A stretch of 64,000 nucleotides of DNA from assembly GCF_003182155.1 (NCBI RefSeq), contig NZ_QGTG01000006.1:310001-374000 (forward strand), given 5' to 3'. The notes under the pieces are model-generated. The model was given only the letters and a program-made list of their open reading frames with translations, did not search any database and was not told where the DNA came from. The position numbers and the translations under genes are program-made. Below, one piece after another: positions 1 through 7,534 of the stretch (within the stretch, counting starts at the first letter, position 1; the number at the start of each line of letters is the position of its first letter). This DNA comes from Chitinophaga sp. S165 (GTDB lineage Bacteria; Bacteroidota; Bacteroidia; Chitinophagales; Chitinophagaceae).

Positions 1-1
1 A

Positions 2-952
2 GTGGACTTTCCTATGGAAAAGCTATCGTCTGTTTCCCTGATCGAAGAAAGGCAGGATCTGAACTATCATTTTGCTGACGCCAGCATCAAAGGGATTTAT
101 TTCGACGGATACCAAATTGCCATAGGAGATGTGCAGGTTTATGAAAACATCCACATATATGCTACGCAGGATATTCCTACTATATCACTCATCTTCCTGC
201 TGAACGGCCAGTTGGAGACCGGTCCTGACAGGATCACCGGTAAATTTGGCAAAAGGCGCTATCAGAGCCTTGAACATAATCTCTTTTTTAATCCAAGTAC
301 GGAGGAAAATATGGATATGTTTAAACAACGCGGGTTTGAAGTGGTCGCACTGGCTTTTTCGACAGATCGTTTCCTGGAGCTTGCTGCTAACGGCGGTCGT
401 GTACTGGATGGTTTGGCCAATAAAGTAGCCGGGGGGACAGGAACCTATCTTAACAAAAGGATCAATCCGCCTATTACTCCCCGCATGTCGATGGTATTGG
501 AGGAAATACGCCAGTGCAGGGTTAACGGGGGCGCCAAGAAATTGTTCCTGCAATCCAAAGCCCTGGAATTACTCGCCCTGCAATGTGAGCAATACGAGCA
601 GGTGGAGCAGGTACGGCCTGAATCAGTCCTGATATCTGTTGCTGATAGGGAAAGGATCCATTATGCAAAGGATATACTCCTGAAAAGCATACAGAACCCG
701 CCTTCCCTGGCAGAGTTATCAAGGTTGGCAGGACTGAACGAATTCAAATTGAAGAACGGCTTCCGCCAGGTTTTTAATAATACCGTTTTTGGTTACCTGA
801 ATGACCATAGAATGGACTATGCCCGTAGAATGATCATCGGGCAGCAATTTTCTCTCACGGAAATTGCCGACCAACTTGGATTTTCCTCATTACAACACTT
901 CAGTATCGCTTTTAAGAAGAAATACGGGGTAAGCCCCAGCAGGATGCAATAA
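2..952 (+). CDS. AraC-family regulator, PchR-like
   Basis: Transcriptional regulator. The last 100 residues form a two-helix-turn-helix AraC DNA-binding domain, with the first HTH around SLAELSRLAGL and the second around LTEIADQLGFSS, followed by the family ending KKYGVSPSR. The N-terminal 200 residues resemble the poorly conserved sensor half of PchR-type regulators, which often control siderophore or TonB receptor genes; that role is family knowledge and nothing here tests it. The frame opens with GTG at base 2 and has an ATG at 14. The window starts here, so the true start may lie upstream, although 316 residues is already a normal length for the family. The next gene is convergent, so no partner is visible. 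Confidence 0.85.
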   Translation: MDFPMEKLSSVSLIEERQDLNYHFADASIKGIYFDGYQIAIGDVQVYENIHIYATQDIPTISLIFLLNGQLETGPDRITGKFGKRRYQSLEHNLFFNPSTEENMDMFKQRGFEVVALAFSTDRFLELAANGGRVLDGLANKVAGGTGTYLNKRINPPITPRMSMVLEEIRQCRVNGGAKKLFLQSKALELLALQCEQYEQVEQVRPESVLISVADRERIHYAKDILLKSIQNPPSLAELSRLAGLNEFKLKNGFRQVFNNTVFGYLNDHRMDYARRMIIGQQFSLTEIADQLGFSSLQHFSIAFKKKYGVSPSRMQ

Positions 953-1047
953 GCCCGGAAATAGCCTTAGAAAAGGCATTTAAAGCGATAATCCGGAAAG
1001 TTCCTCCACCGTTACTACAAGTATTACTGATCCTGTATCAATGCATG

Positions 1048-1143
1048 ACTATACAAGGTTTATACAAGCTTTATCTTACGTTCATCTTACGTCTTTGAAC
1101 GTAAGATGAACGTAAGATAAAGCTTGTATAAACCTTGTATAGT
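1048..1143. repeat. 45-bp perfect inverted repeat (long hairpin)
   Basis: Positions 1048-1092 are the exact reverse complement of 1099-1143, with a 6-base loop (CTTTGA). Each arm has internal echoes: ATACAAG occurs twice and TCTTACGT twice. It lies in the 374-bp gene-free stretch between the AraC gene and the convergent pyrophosphatase gene. A smaller palindrome, ATGAACA-CC-TGTTCAT, follows at 1153-1168. The hairpin could act as a bidirectional terminator, but the stem is far longer than usual, no T tract follows, and the pyrophosphatase gene already has its own terminator at 1267-1303. A miniature mobile element or a protein-bound cruciform are alternatives. Apart from these, the stretch holds nothing recognisable. 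Confidence 0.9.
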
Positions 1144-1266
1144 GCAACTAAAATGAACACCTGTTCATACCTGAAAAGGCTTCCGGCCTTCCTTCTTCTA
1201 TGCTTCAAGCCTCCCTTGTGGTCGGGAATTGGACATGGCAGTCCTGGAAACCGGATAGAATTGTGT

Positions 1267-1303
1267 ATAAAAAAAGGATGCATCCGAAGTAGATGCACCC
1301 TTT
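1267..1303 (-). terminator. Rho-independent terminator of hppA
   Basis: Read on the minus strand, a 12-bp stem (arms 1292-1303 and 1273-1284, one G-U pair) closes a 7-base loop and runs into a tract of seven T. It begins 24 bp after the pyrophosphatase stop codon. Confidence 0.8.
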
Positions 1304-1326
1304 GATATTGAGATAGCTTAACGATA

Positions 1327-3567
1327 TTAATGATGTGCCGGGGCTGCCGCCAGTACTTTAACCTGTGCTGCCTGTTCTGTAGCAGGAGCCTTTTTAGTGG
1401 CCGCCGTTGACGGGCGTGTATTGTGCAGGTCTGCCAGGGTAGGGGCTATTACCAGCGATACGATGGACATCAGTTTGATCAGGATGTTCATTGATGGACC
1501 GGAAGTATCTTTGAAAGGATCACCTACAGTGTCTCCTGTTACGGATGCTTTGTGTGGCTCTGATTTCTTATAATAGATCTGGCCTTTGATCTCTACTCCC
1601 TTTTCGAATGATTTTTTGGCATTATCCCAGGCGCCACCGGCATTGTTCTGGAACATCCCCATCAATACACCACTTACAGTGGCTCCTGCCAGGAATCCGC
1701 CCAATACTTCAGGGCCGAAGATGAAACCTACCACCAATGGCGTCAGGATGGCAATCGCACCCGGCAGCATCATTTTTTTGATGGAAGCCTGTGTGGAGAT
1801 CGCTACGCATTTATCGTATTCAGGTTTGCCGGTACCTTCCATGATACCTGGGATTTCCTTGAACTGGCGGCGTACTTCTTCCACCATCGCCATTGCAGCT
1901 TCACCTACCGCCCTGATAGCGAGAGAGGAGAAGATGAACGGGATCATCGCACCGATAAAGAGACCTGCCAGTACATCGGCTTTATAAATGTCAATACCGC
2001 TGATACCTGCTACGCCTACGAATGCGGCGAAGAGCGCCAGCGCTGTCAGTGCTGCGGAGGCGATAGCGAAGCCTTTACCGGTTGCAGCAGTGGTGTTACC
2101 CACAGCATCCAGGATATCGGTTTTTTCACGTACCTCTTTAGGCAATTCGCTCATTTCAGCAATACCGCCTGCGTTGTCGGCGATAGGGCCGAATGCATCA
2201 ATGGCCAGCTGCATAGCGGTGGTTGCCATCATACCTGCGGCTGCAATCGCAACGCCATAAAGACCTGCACAGGCAAAAGACCCGTAGATGCCCGCTGCCA
2301 GTACAATGATCGGGAGGAGGGTGGATTCCATACCTATCGCCAGACCGGCAATTACGTTGGTAGCATGACCGGTGGAAGACTGACGGATAATAGACAGCAC
2401 CGGACGTTTGCCCATAGCTGTATAAAACTCAGTGATAAGGCTCATGAGCGTACCCACAGCCAGACCTACGAAGATGGCGCCTACTACGCCATTCTGTGTG
2501 ATGGCTTTTGCTCCTTCTTTTAATTCACTGGTACCTGCAACAAAGTCACGTTTCAGGTAGATCGCTTCTGCAGGCAGGATGTAATATACCAGGACTGCGC
2601 TTGCAATAGCGGAGAGCACGATAGAGCCCCAGTTACCCATGTTCAGGGCTTTCTGTACGGAACTGGTGCTCAGGCCTACGCTATCGGATATTCTTACGAA
2701 CAGGGTAGCGATGATAGAGAATACGATGCCGATACCGGCGATCAGCATCGGTAGTATGATGGGGCCGAGGCCTCCGAAATTATCATTGGAAATGATCTCA
2801 CTGCCTAATACCATGGTAGCCAGTACGGTGGCTACATAGGAACCGAAAAGGTCAGCGCCCATACCGGCAACGTCACCTACGTTATCGCCTACGTTATCGG
2901 CAATAGTGGCAGGGTTACGGGGATCATCCTCCGGAATGCCTGCTTCCACCTTACCTACGAGGTCAGCGCCTACGTCGGCAGCTTTTGTATAGATACCACC
3001 ACCAACACGGGCAAACAGGGCGATGCTTTCAGCACCGAGAGAAAAGCCTGTCAGTACTTCGATGGTACGGATCATTTCTTCAGTATTGGCGTTGGCGCCG
3101 AAATACGCTCTGAGTACGATGAACAGTCCGCCGAGACCTAATACGGCCAGTCCGGCTACCCCCATTCCCATTACAGAACCTCCTGTAAAGGATACTTTCA
3201 ATGCACTGGAAAGACTGGTACGTGCTGCATGTGCAGTGCGTACGTTAGCTTTGGTTGCGATCTTCATACCTATGAAACCTGCCGTTGCAGAAAACAAGGC
3301 TCCGATAATAAAGGCTACGGCGATGGTCCAGTCAGAATTGTGGTTTGTTGCGCCCATATAGCCTAGCAACAGTGCGGCTATAATTACAAAATAGGTGAGG
3401 ATCTTATATTCAGCTTTGAGAAATGCCATTGCTCCTTCTGCAATATGTTTGGCAATTTCCTGCATCTTTTCATTGCCGGCGTCCTGGCGGGATACCCAGG
3501 AACTTCGGATAGCGGTAAATAGCAAAGCTAGTAATCCAAAACATGGAACGAGGTAAACGATATTCAT
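1327..3567 (-). CDS. hppA: Membrane-bound ion-pumping pyrophosphatase
   Basis: Integral membrane pyrophosphatase that couples PPi hydrolysis to cation export across the inner membrane. The product has 746 residues and about 16 hydrophobic segments. The substrate-binding loop carries the acidic motif DNVGDNVGDVAGMGADL, and the second signature near residue 490 reads GNTTAATGKG. In this family Ala after GNTTA marks the K+-dependent class, whereas K+-independent enzymes have Lys there. K+-dependent members include both H+ and Na+ pumps, so the transported ion cannot be decided here. The C-terminal 35 residues are an Ala/Thr/Pro-rich tail beyond the conserved core, possibly dispensable. The gene appears monocistronic, with its own terminator. 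Confidence 0.95.
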   Translation of the reverse strand: MNIVYLVPCFGLLALLFTAIRSSWVSRQDAGNEKMQEIAKHIAEGAMAFLKAEYKILTYFVIIAALLLGYMGATNHNSDWTIAVAFIIGALFSATAGFIGMKIATKANVRTAHAARTSLSSALKVSFTGGSVMGMGVAGLAVLGLGGLFIVLRAYFGANANTEEMIRTIEVLTGFSLGAESIALFARVGGGIYTKAADVGADLVGKVEAGIPEDDPRNPATIADNVGDNVGDVAGMGADLFGSYVATVLATMVLGSEIISNDNFGGLGPIILPMLIAGIGIVFSIIATLFVRISDSVGLSTSSVQKALNMGNWGSIVLSAIASAVLVYYILPAEAIYLKRDFVAGTSELKEGAKAITQNGVVGAIFVGLAVGTLMSLITEFYTAMGKRPVLSIIRQSSTGHATNVIAGLAIGMESTLLPIIVLAAGIYGSFACAGLYGVAIAAAGMMATTAMQLAIDAFGPIADNAGGIAEMSELPKEVREKTDILDAVGNTTAATGKGFAIASAALTALALFAAFVGVAGISGIDIYKADVLAGLFIGAMIPFIFSSLAIRAVGEAAMAMVEEVRRQFKEIPGIMEGTGKPEYDKCVAISTQASIKKMMLPGAIAILTPLVVGFIFGPEVLGGFLAGATVSGVLMGMFQNNAGGAWDNAKKSFEKGVEIKGQIYYKKSEPHKASVTGDTVGDPFKDTSGPSMNILIKLMSIVSLVIAPTLADLHNTRPSTAATKKAPATEQAAQVKVLAAAPAHH

Positions 3568-3653
3568 ATACGTGATTTTAACAATTCTATAAATATAACC
3601 TTTTATGATTTATTTATGATGGGGTTTTGGTGACATGATCGGGAGAAAACGGG

Positions 3654-5198
3654 TCAACAGGATTTTATTCTATGCAATTCAAGAAAAGTCTTGCCGAGGA
3701 ACTCAACAATATCATCTGCTATCATGGCTTCTTCTGAGCGCTCTGCTGCGGCGTGATCGCCTGCCGTGCCATGAAGGTAAACGCCAAGTAACATAGCTTC
3801 CTGAGAGCTATATCCCTGGGCCAGGAGGGATGTGAGTATTCCAGTAAGTACATCGCCGCTGCCACCGGTGGCCATACCCGGATTGCCGGTGGCATTGAAC
3901 CAGATAGACCCATCGGGGAATGCCATGGCGGTATACCGGCCTTTCAACAGGATATTTAATTGTCTTTCAACAGCATTGTCAGATAATACCTTCAGTCTGT
4001 CCACATCATTGGCCGTTTTACCGAAGAGGCGCTCAAATTCCTTCGGATGTGGCGTCAGTAAAGAGCCTGCCGGTACCTTTTTCAACAGGGCAGGGGAGCT
4101 GGCAAGAATATTCAGTGCGTCTGCATCAATGACGATGGGCTGCCGGTAATGGTCCAATAGTTTTTCAAATGCCCAGCAGGTGCCTGCTGCTGTGCCCAGA
4201 CCGGGGCCTATGCCTATCGTTTTATATTTGGCGGCTGCTTCCGGCGTGGGAAAATGATTATGAAAGCCGGAACTGTGGTCACGTTGTTCATCAATAAAAC
4301 ACATGGCTGCCGGCGCTGAGATCTGCATGATCTCGTAGCCGCATTTGGGAACATGGCAGGACAGTAAGCCTACGCCTGTACGCAGACAGGCTTTAGCGCT
4401 CAATACGGCCGCTCCGATCTTTCCTTCGCTGCCTGCTATCAGCAGGGCATGCCCGAATGTGCCTTTATGAGAGAATGGTTTGCGTGGGCGGTACATACTG
4501 CGCACCTGGAAGGCATCGGTAATATTGAAACGGGAAGGTGTTTGCGCAATGTATTCCGGTGACAGATCTATCGAAAGAATGCATATTTCCCCTACAAACG
4601 CTGCATTTTCAGGCAGGAGGAAGGCCAGCTTATAAAACTCGAAGCTCAGCGTATGATCTGCTTTTATGACCGGCGTATCAAGAGAAGAAGCATCTGCCTG
4701 TAATCCTGATGGCATATCGATAGCCACTATATCATGTTGTGCTTTCAGATCATTCAGTTGCTGGATCACACTGGCTATCCAGCCTTCTGCCGGACGGCTC
4801 AATCCTGTACCGAGGATGGCATCTACGATCAATGCATTTTTATCTGGCAGTGGAAGGGGGCCATTATCCAGGATATCATGAACAGCGGAAGGATATTGTT
4901 GTTGCAGGGAGTTACGGTTCGCCGTATGATCATCAGAAGCTTTGGAGCTATGGTGAAGTATGAACGCAACTGCATTATAACCCCTGTTGCGTAGCAGCCT
5001 TGTAATGGCGAGACCGTCGCCGCCATTGTTGCCTACACCGCAGAACACATAAACGGGCGTATCCTCATTGTAATGACGACAGATCCATGCAGTGCATGCG
5101 ATGGCTGCCTTTTCCATGAGATCCAGGCTGCTGATGGGGGCATGCCTGATTGTATAGGCATCTGCGTCGCGTATCTGTTGAGCGGTGAATATTTTCAT
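3654..5198 (-). CDS. nnr: Bifunctional NAD(P)H-hydrate epimerase / dehydratase
   Basis: Cytoplasmic repair enzyme for hydrated NADH and NADPH. The N-terminal YjeF-type epimerase domain (about residues 1-210) contains CGVGNNGGDGLAI and interconverts R- and S-NAD(P)HX. The C-terminal ribokinase-fold dehydratase (about 230-510) contains TPHPKEFERLFG and the nucleotide-binding GSGDVLTGILTSLLA, and restores NAD(P)H using ADP or ATP. The frame stays open to 5282, but the added 28 residues would translate the terminator hairpin of the upstream gene. The ATG at 5198 (MKIFTAQQIRDAD) matches the usual family start and gives 514 residues. No operon partner is evident. Confidence 0.93.
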   Translation of the reverse strand: MKIFTAQQIRDADAYTIRHAPISSLDLMEKAAIACTAWICRHYNEDTPVYVFCGVGNNGGDGLAITRLLRNRGYNAVAFILHHSSKASDDHTANRNSLQQQYPSAVHDILDNGPLPLPDKNALIVDAILGTGLSRPAEGWIASVIQQLNDLKAQHDIVAIDMPSGLQADASSLDTPVIKADHTLSFEFYKLAFLLPENAAFVGEICILSIDLSPEYIAQTPSRFNITDAFQVRSMYRPRKPFSHKGTFGHALLIAGSEGKIGAAVLSAKACLRTGVGLLSCHVPKCGYEIMQISAPAAMCFIDEQRDHSSGFHNHFPTPEAAAKYKTIGIGPGLGTAAGTCWAFEKLLDHYRQPIVIDADALNILASSPALLKKVPAGSLLTPHPKEFERLFGKTANDVDRLKVLSDNAVERQLNILLKGRYTAMAFPDGSIWFNATGNPGMATGGSGDVLTGILTSLLAQGYSSQEAMLLGVYLHGTAGDHAAAERSEEAMIADDIVEFLGKTFLELHRIKSC

Positions 5199-5238
5199 AG
5201 TTAGTATCAGCCGTATGGCATAGCTTATAAATATAAGC

Positions 5239-5279
5239 AAAAAAAAGCGACCATGCCAGTCAACGGCATGGTCGCTTTT
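5239..5279 (-). terminator. Terminator after the 5298-5819 gene
   Basis: An 11-bp perfect GC-rich stem (5247-5257 with 5265-5275) has a 7-base loop and is flanked by A and T runs, so it could work in both directions. It ends the minus-strand gene at 5298-5819. Confidence 0.85.
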
Positions 5280-5297
5280 CAATATTTTGTCAGGTAA

Positions 5298-5819
5298 TTA
5301 GAAGGTATACCTTACAGAAGCACCACCGATCTCTTCTCCTACGAAGTGAGTACCTCCGGTGAAGTTAAAGTATGGTTTCAGGTCACCACTCACTACTAAC
5401 GGAATTTTCTTGAATTTGTATTCAATACCTACGATACCATCCAGACCTGGAGTTACGTAAGTACCATCGCCGTGCCTGTTCCAGTCGTCATTGTAGTAGT
5501 CGCGACGGTCATAAATACCGAGGTGAGCACCACCACCAAAATACAGGTGGAATTCCGGTTTAGGGAATGGAGCAATGTGATACTCATAGAGGCCGGTAAA
5601 GGTAACATTCCGCCTGTTGCTAACGTTTGTGGTAATCAGACCTTCAATAGCATGAGGTCCTTTAATGAAATGCTTAATAGTACCACCTACCAGCCAGGGG
5701 TTTACGCGTAGACCTACAGCTGTCTCATAGCCAAATGATGCACTAGCACCACGTCTTTGTGCATTTGCCTGTACTGCCATCATCGTGCACAGACTAAGTA
5801 ATAACACAAGTTGTTTCAT
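5298..5819 (-). CDS. Small exported beta-rich envelope protein (paralogue 1)
   Basis: Function unknown. The 173 residues start with a signal peptide (MKQLVLLLSLCTMMAVQANA, cleavage before Q) and then alternate short polar and hydrophobic stretches ending in an aromatic residue (VRYTF), as in small outer-membrane beta-barrels. It aligns along its length with the neighbour at 5865-6323: both share GGT..(K/R).F, A(I/V)EG, (F/V)TGLYE(Y/R)H and a GGGAH or GAGAH segment followed by a GxxG(I/G)(E/D)Y turn. The two therefore look like a tandem duplication. An intergenic gap of 45 bp suggests co-transcription, and a terminator follows this copy. An outer-membrane location is inferred from topology only. 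Confidence 0.75.
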   Translation of the reverse strand: MKQLVLLLSLCTMMAVQANAQRRGASASFGYETAVGLRVNPWLVGGTIKHFIKGPHAIEGLITTNVSNRRNVTFTGLYEYHIAPFPKPEFHLYFGGGAHLGIYDRRDYYNDDWNRHGDGTYVTPGLDGIVGIEYKFKKIPLVVSGDLKPYFNFTGGTHFVGEEIGGASVRYTF

Positions 5820-5864
5820 ATTTATAACTGTTTAAGGAATTGTGTATAAGGTTTTTTTCTGTCG

Positions 5865-6323
5865 TTATCTTCCGAAGGTATACCTCACAGACAGTGCGAA
5901 ATCCGTCAGGTCGGATGAGGTGTTAAAGTGGATGGCCGGTTTCCAATCAAGACTTAGGTTCAGCGGCAACGTCGGAAAATTATAATCAATTCCCCCGATG
6001 CCATCCACGCCTGCTATAAATTTTACATTCCCATCTGTTTTACGTGTTCCCATGTGTGCCCCGGCTCCGATAAACCATCCAAAACCTTCAGTTGTAAGGG
6101 CTGAAAGATCGAAATGGCGCTCATAAAGACCGGTCACTGTAAAGGTCCCGGAATATATGCCGGCAATACCTTCTACGGCGTTCGCATCATCAAAAAAGTA
6201 ACGTGCGGTGCCGCCGAACGGCAGGCCAAGTCGTAATCCTAATTGCGGATTACCTTTCGTCTGGGCATTCACTGTGTGAATAACCACTCCAAGCAGCAGA
6301 ATAATGAAAAGGCGCTTTCTCAT
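5865..6323 (-). CDS. Small exported beta-rich envelope protein (paralogue 2)
   Basis: Function unknown. The 152 residues begin with a signal peptide (MRKRLFIILLLGVVIHTVNA) and continue as a glycine- and aromatic-rich beta-strand protein ending SVRYTFGR. It is a clear but diverged relative of the 5298-5819 product, with the same order of motifs and a shorter middle. It is probably an outer-membrane or periplasmic protein and the first gene of a two-gene unit. No enzymatic motif is visible. Confidence 0.72.
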   Translation of the reverse strand: MRKRLFIILLLGVVIHTVNAQTKGNPQLGLRLGLPFGGTARYFFDDANAVEGIAGIYSGTFTVTGLYERHFDLSALTTEGFGWFIGAGAHMGTRKTDGNVKFIAGVDGIGGIDYNFPTLPLNLSLDWKPAIHFNTSSDLTDFALSVRYTFGR

Positions 6324-6394
6324 GTTATCGCAAATGCAATGGCAATAACGATGCCAAGATACAGATTATTATTTTTTATATTGTAAATAACTGG

Positions 6395-7534
6395 TCATTT
6401 TGATATCCTCAGGTAACAAAAACCGACAATGCCACTAAGCAGGGATGCAGCAATAACGGCTATTTTAGAGATAATCTGCCATTCCGGGGTCATATAAGCC
6501 AGGGTTGAAATAAATATTGACATCGTAAAACCAATACCGGCAATCATGCCTATTCCTATCAGCTGCCCCCAGGTTGACTGCTCGGGTAAAGTGGCCAGCT
6601 TAAGTTTCGTTGCAACATAAGAGAACAGGAAGATACCCAGCGGTTTACCTAGTACCAGGCCTGCCAGAATGCCGTAACTGATACTGCTGGTGAATGTTTG
6701 CAGTATATCCGGAGGGAAAATGATAGCGGTATTGGACAATGCAAAGATGGGCATGATAACAAAATTGACAGGATCGTGCAGTTTGTGGATCAATCCGGAG
6801 ATCTTTGGCAAGGGCATACAAGCGGCCAGCAGTACTCCCGCAATCGTGGCATGGATACCTGAATTGTATATGCAATACCAGAGTACGATACCTGGTAGGA
6901 AATAGCACCACAACGCACGCACTTTGCAAACATTCAAAACGATCAGCAGGGCAAGGATAACACCGGCGGCCAGCAGGTAACCCAACTGCAAACTGGCGGT
7001 ATAGAAGATGGCGATAGCGAGAATAGCGCCCAGATCATCTATAATAGCCAGGGCTGTGAGAAATATCTTCAGTGAAAGCGGCACCCTGTTACCAAGCAGG
7101 GAAAGGATGCCCAGTGAAAAGGCGATGTCCGTGGCCATCGGAATACCCCATCCGTTTGCGTAAGGCGTACCGCCATTGAATATTGTAAAGATCAGTGCAG
7201 GGCATACCATACCGCCAATGGCGGCTATTATCGGTAGCATGGACTGGCGGATAGATGATAATTCGCCGATGGTCACCTCTCTTTTGATTTCCATACCTAC
7301 CAGGAAAAAAAAGGGCACCATCAGGCCGTCGTTGATCCAGTGCAGTATGGTATGTGGAAGATGAAGCTGTGGGAGAGGGGTGTGTACAACGGTTTCCCAG
7401 CTGGCCACATACATTTGCTGCCAGGGTGAGTTAGCCAGTAACAGTGAAATAGCCGTGCAGATGATCAATACAATCCCTACTGCACGGCTATCCTGTAAAA
7501 ACTCGTAAATCGGAGATAATAACTTTTTTATCAA
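6395..7534 (-). CDS. nhaA: Na+/H+ antiporter NhaA
   Basis: Inner-membrane antiporter that exports Na+ in exchange for protons and so supports pH and salt homeostasis. The product has 379 residues with about 12 membrane segments. The family motifs are present: MATDIAF (Asp136), the paired aspartates of AIIDDLGA (166-167) that bind the ion, and GIGFTMSIFIS near the C-terminus. The start is TTG at 7534, and TTGA overlaps the TGA stop of the upstream LptA-like gene. The next in-frame ATG would remove the first 40 residues, including the first membrane helix, so TTG is preferred. It is the last gene of the mlaD-lptA-like-nhaA run and is probably translationally coupled. Confidence 0.95.
   Translation of the reverse strand: MIKKLLSPIYEFLQDSRAVGIVLIICTAISLLLANSPWQQMYVASWETVVHTPLPQLHLPHTILHWINDGLMVPFFFLVGMEIKREVTIGELSSIRQSMLPIIAAIGGMVCPALIFTIFNGGTPYANGWGIPMATDIAFSLGILSLLGNRVPLSLKIFLTALAIIDDLGAILAIAIFYTASLQLGYLLAAGVILALLIVLNVCKVRALWCYFLPGIVLWYCIYNSGIHATIAGVLLAACMPLPKISGLIHKLHDPVNFVIMPIFALSNTAIIFPPDILQTFTSSISYGILAGLVLGKPLGIFLFSYVATKLKLATLPEQSTWGQLIGIGMIAGIGFTMSIFISTLAYMTPEWQIISKIAVIAASLLSGIVGFCYLRISK

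Noticed and set aside
1048..1143. Integron attC or transposon end
   Set aside because: The arms are perfectly paired without the bulges of attC sites, and no integrase or transposase gene is near.
1071..1298. 75-codon minus-strand frame in the gene-free stretch
   Set aside because: It reads through the hpp terminator and half of the 45-bp hairpin and matches no protein pattern.
5199..5282. N-terminal extension of the NAD(P)HX repair enzyme
   Set aside because: It would translate a terminator hairpin. The ATG at 5198 fits the family.
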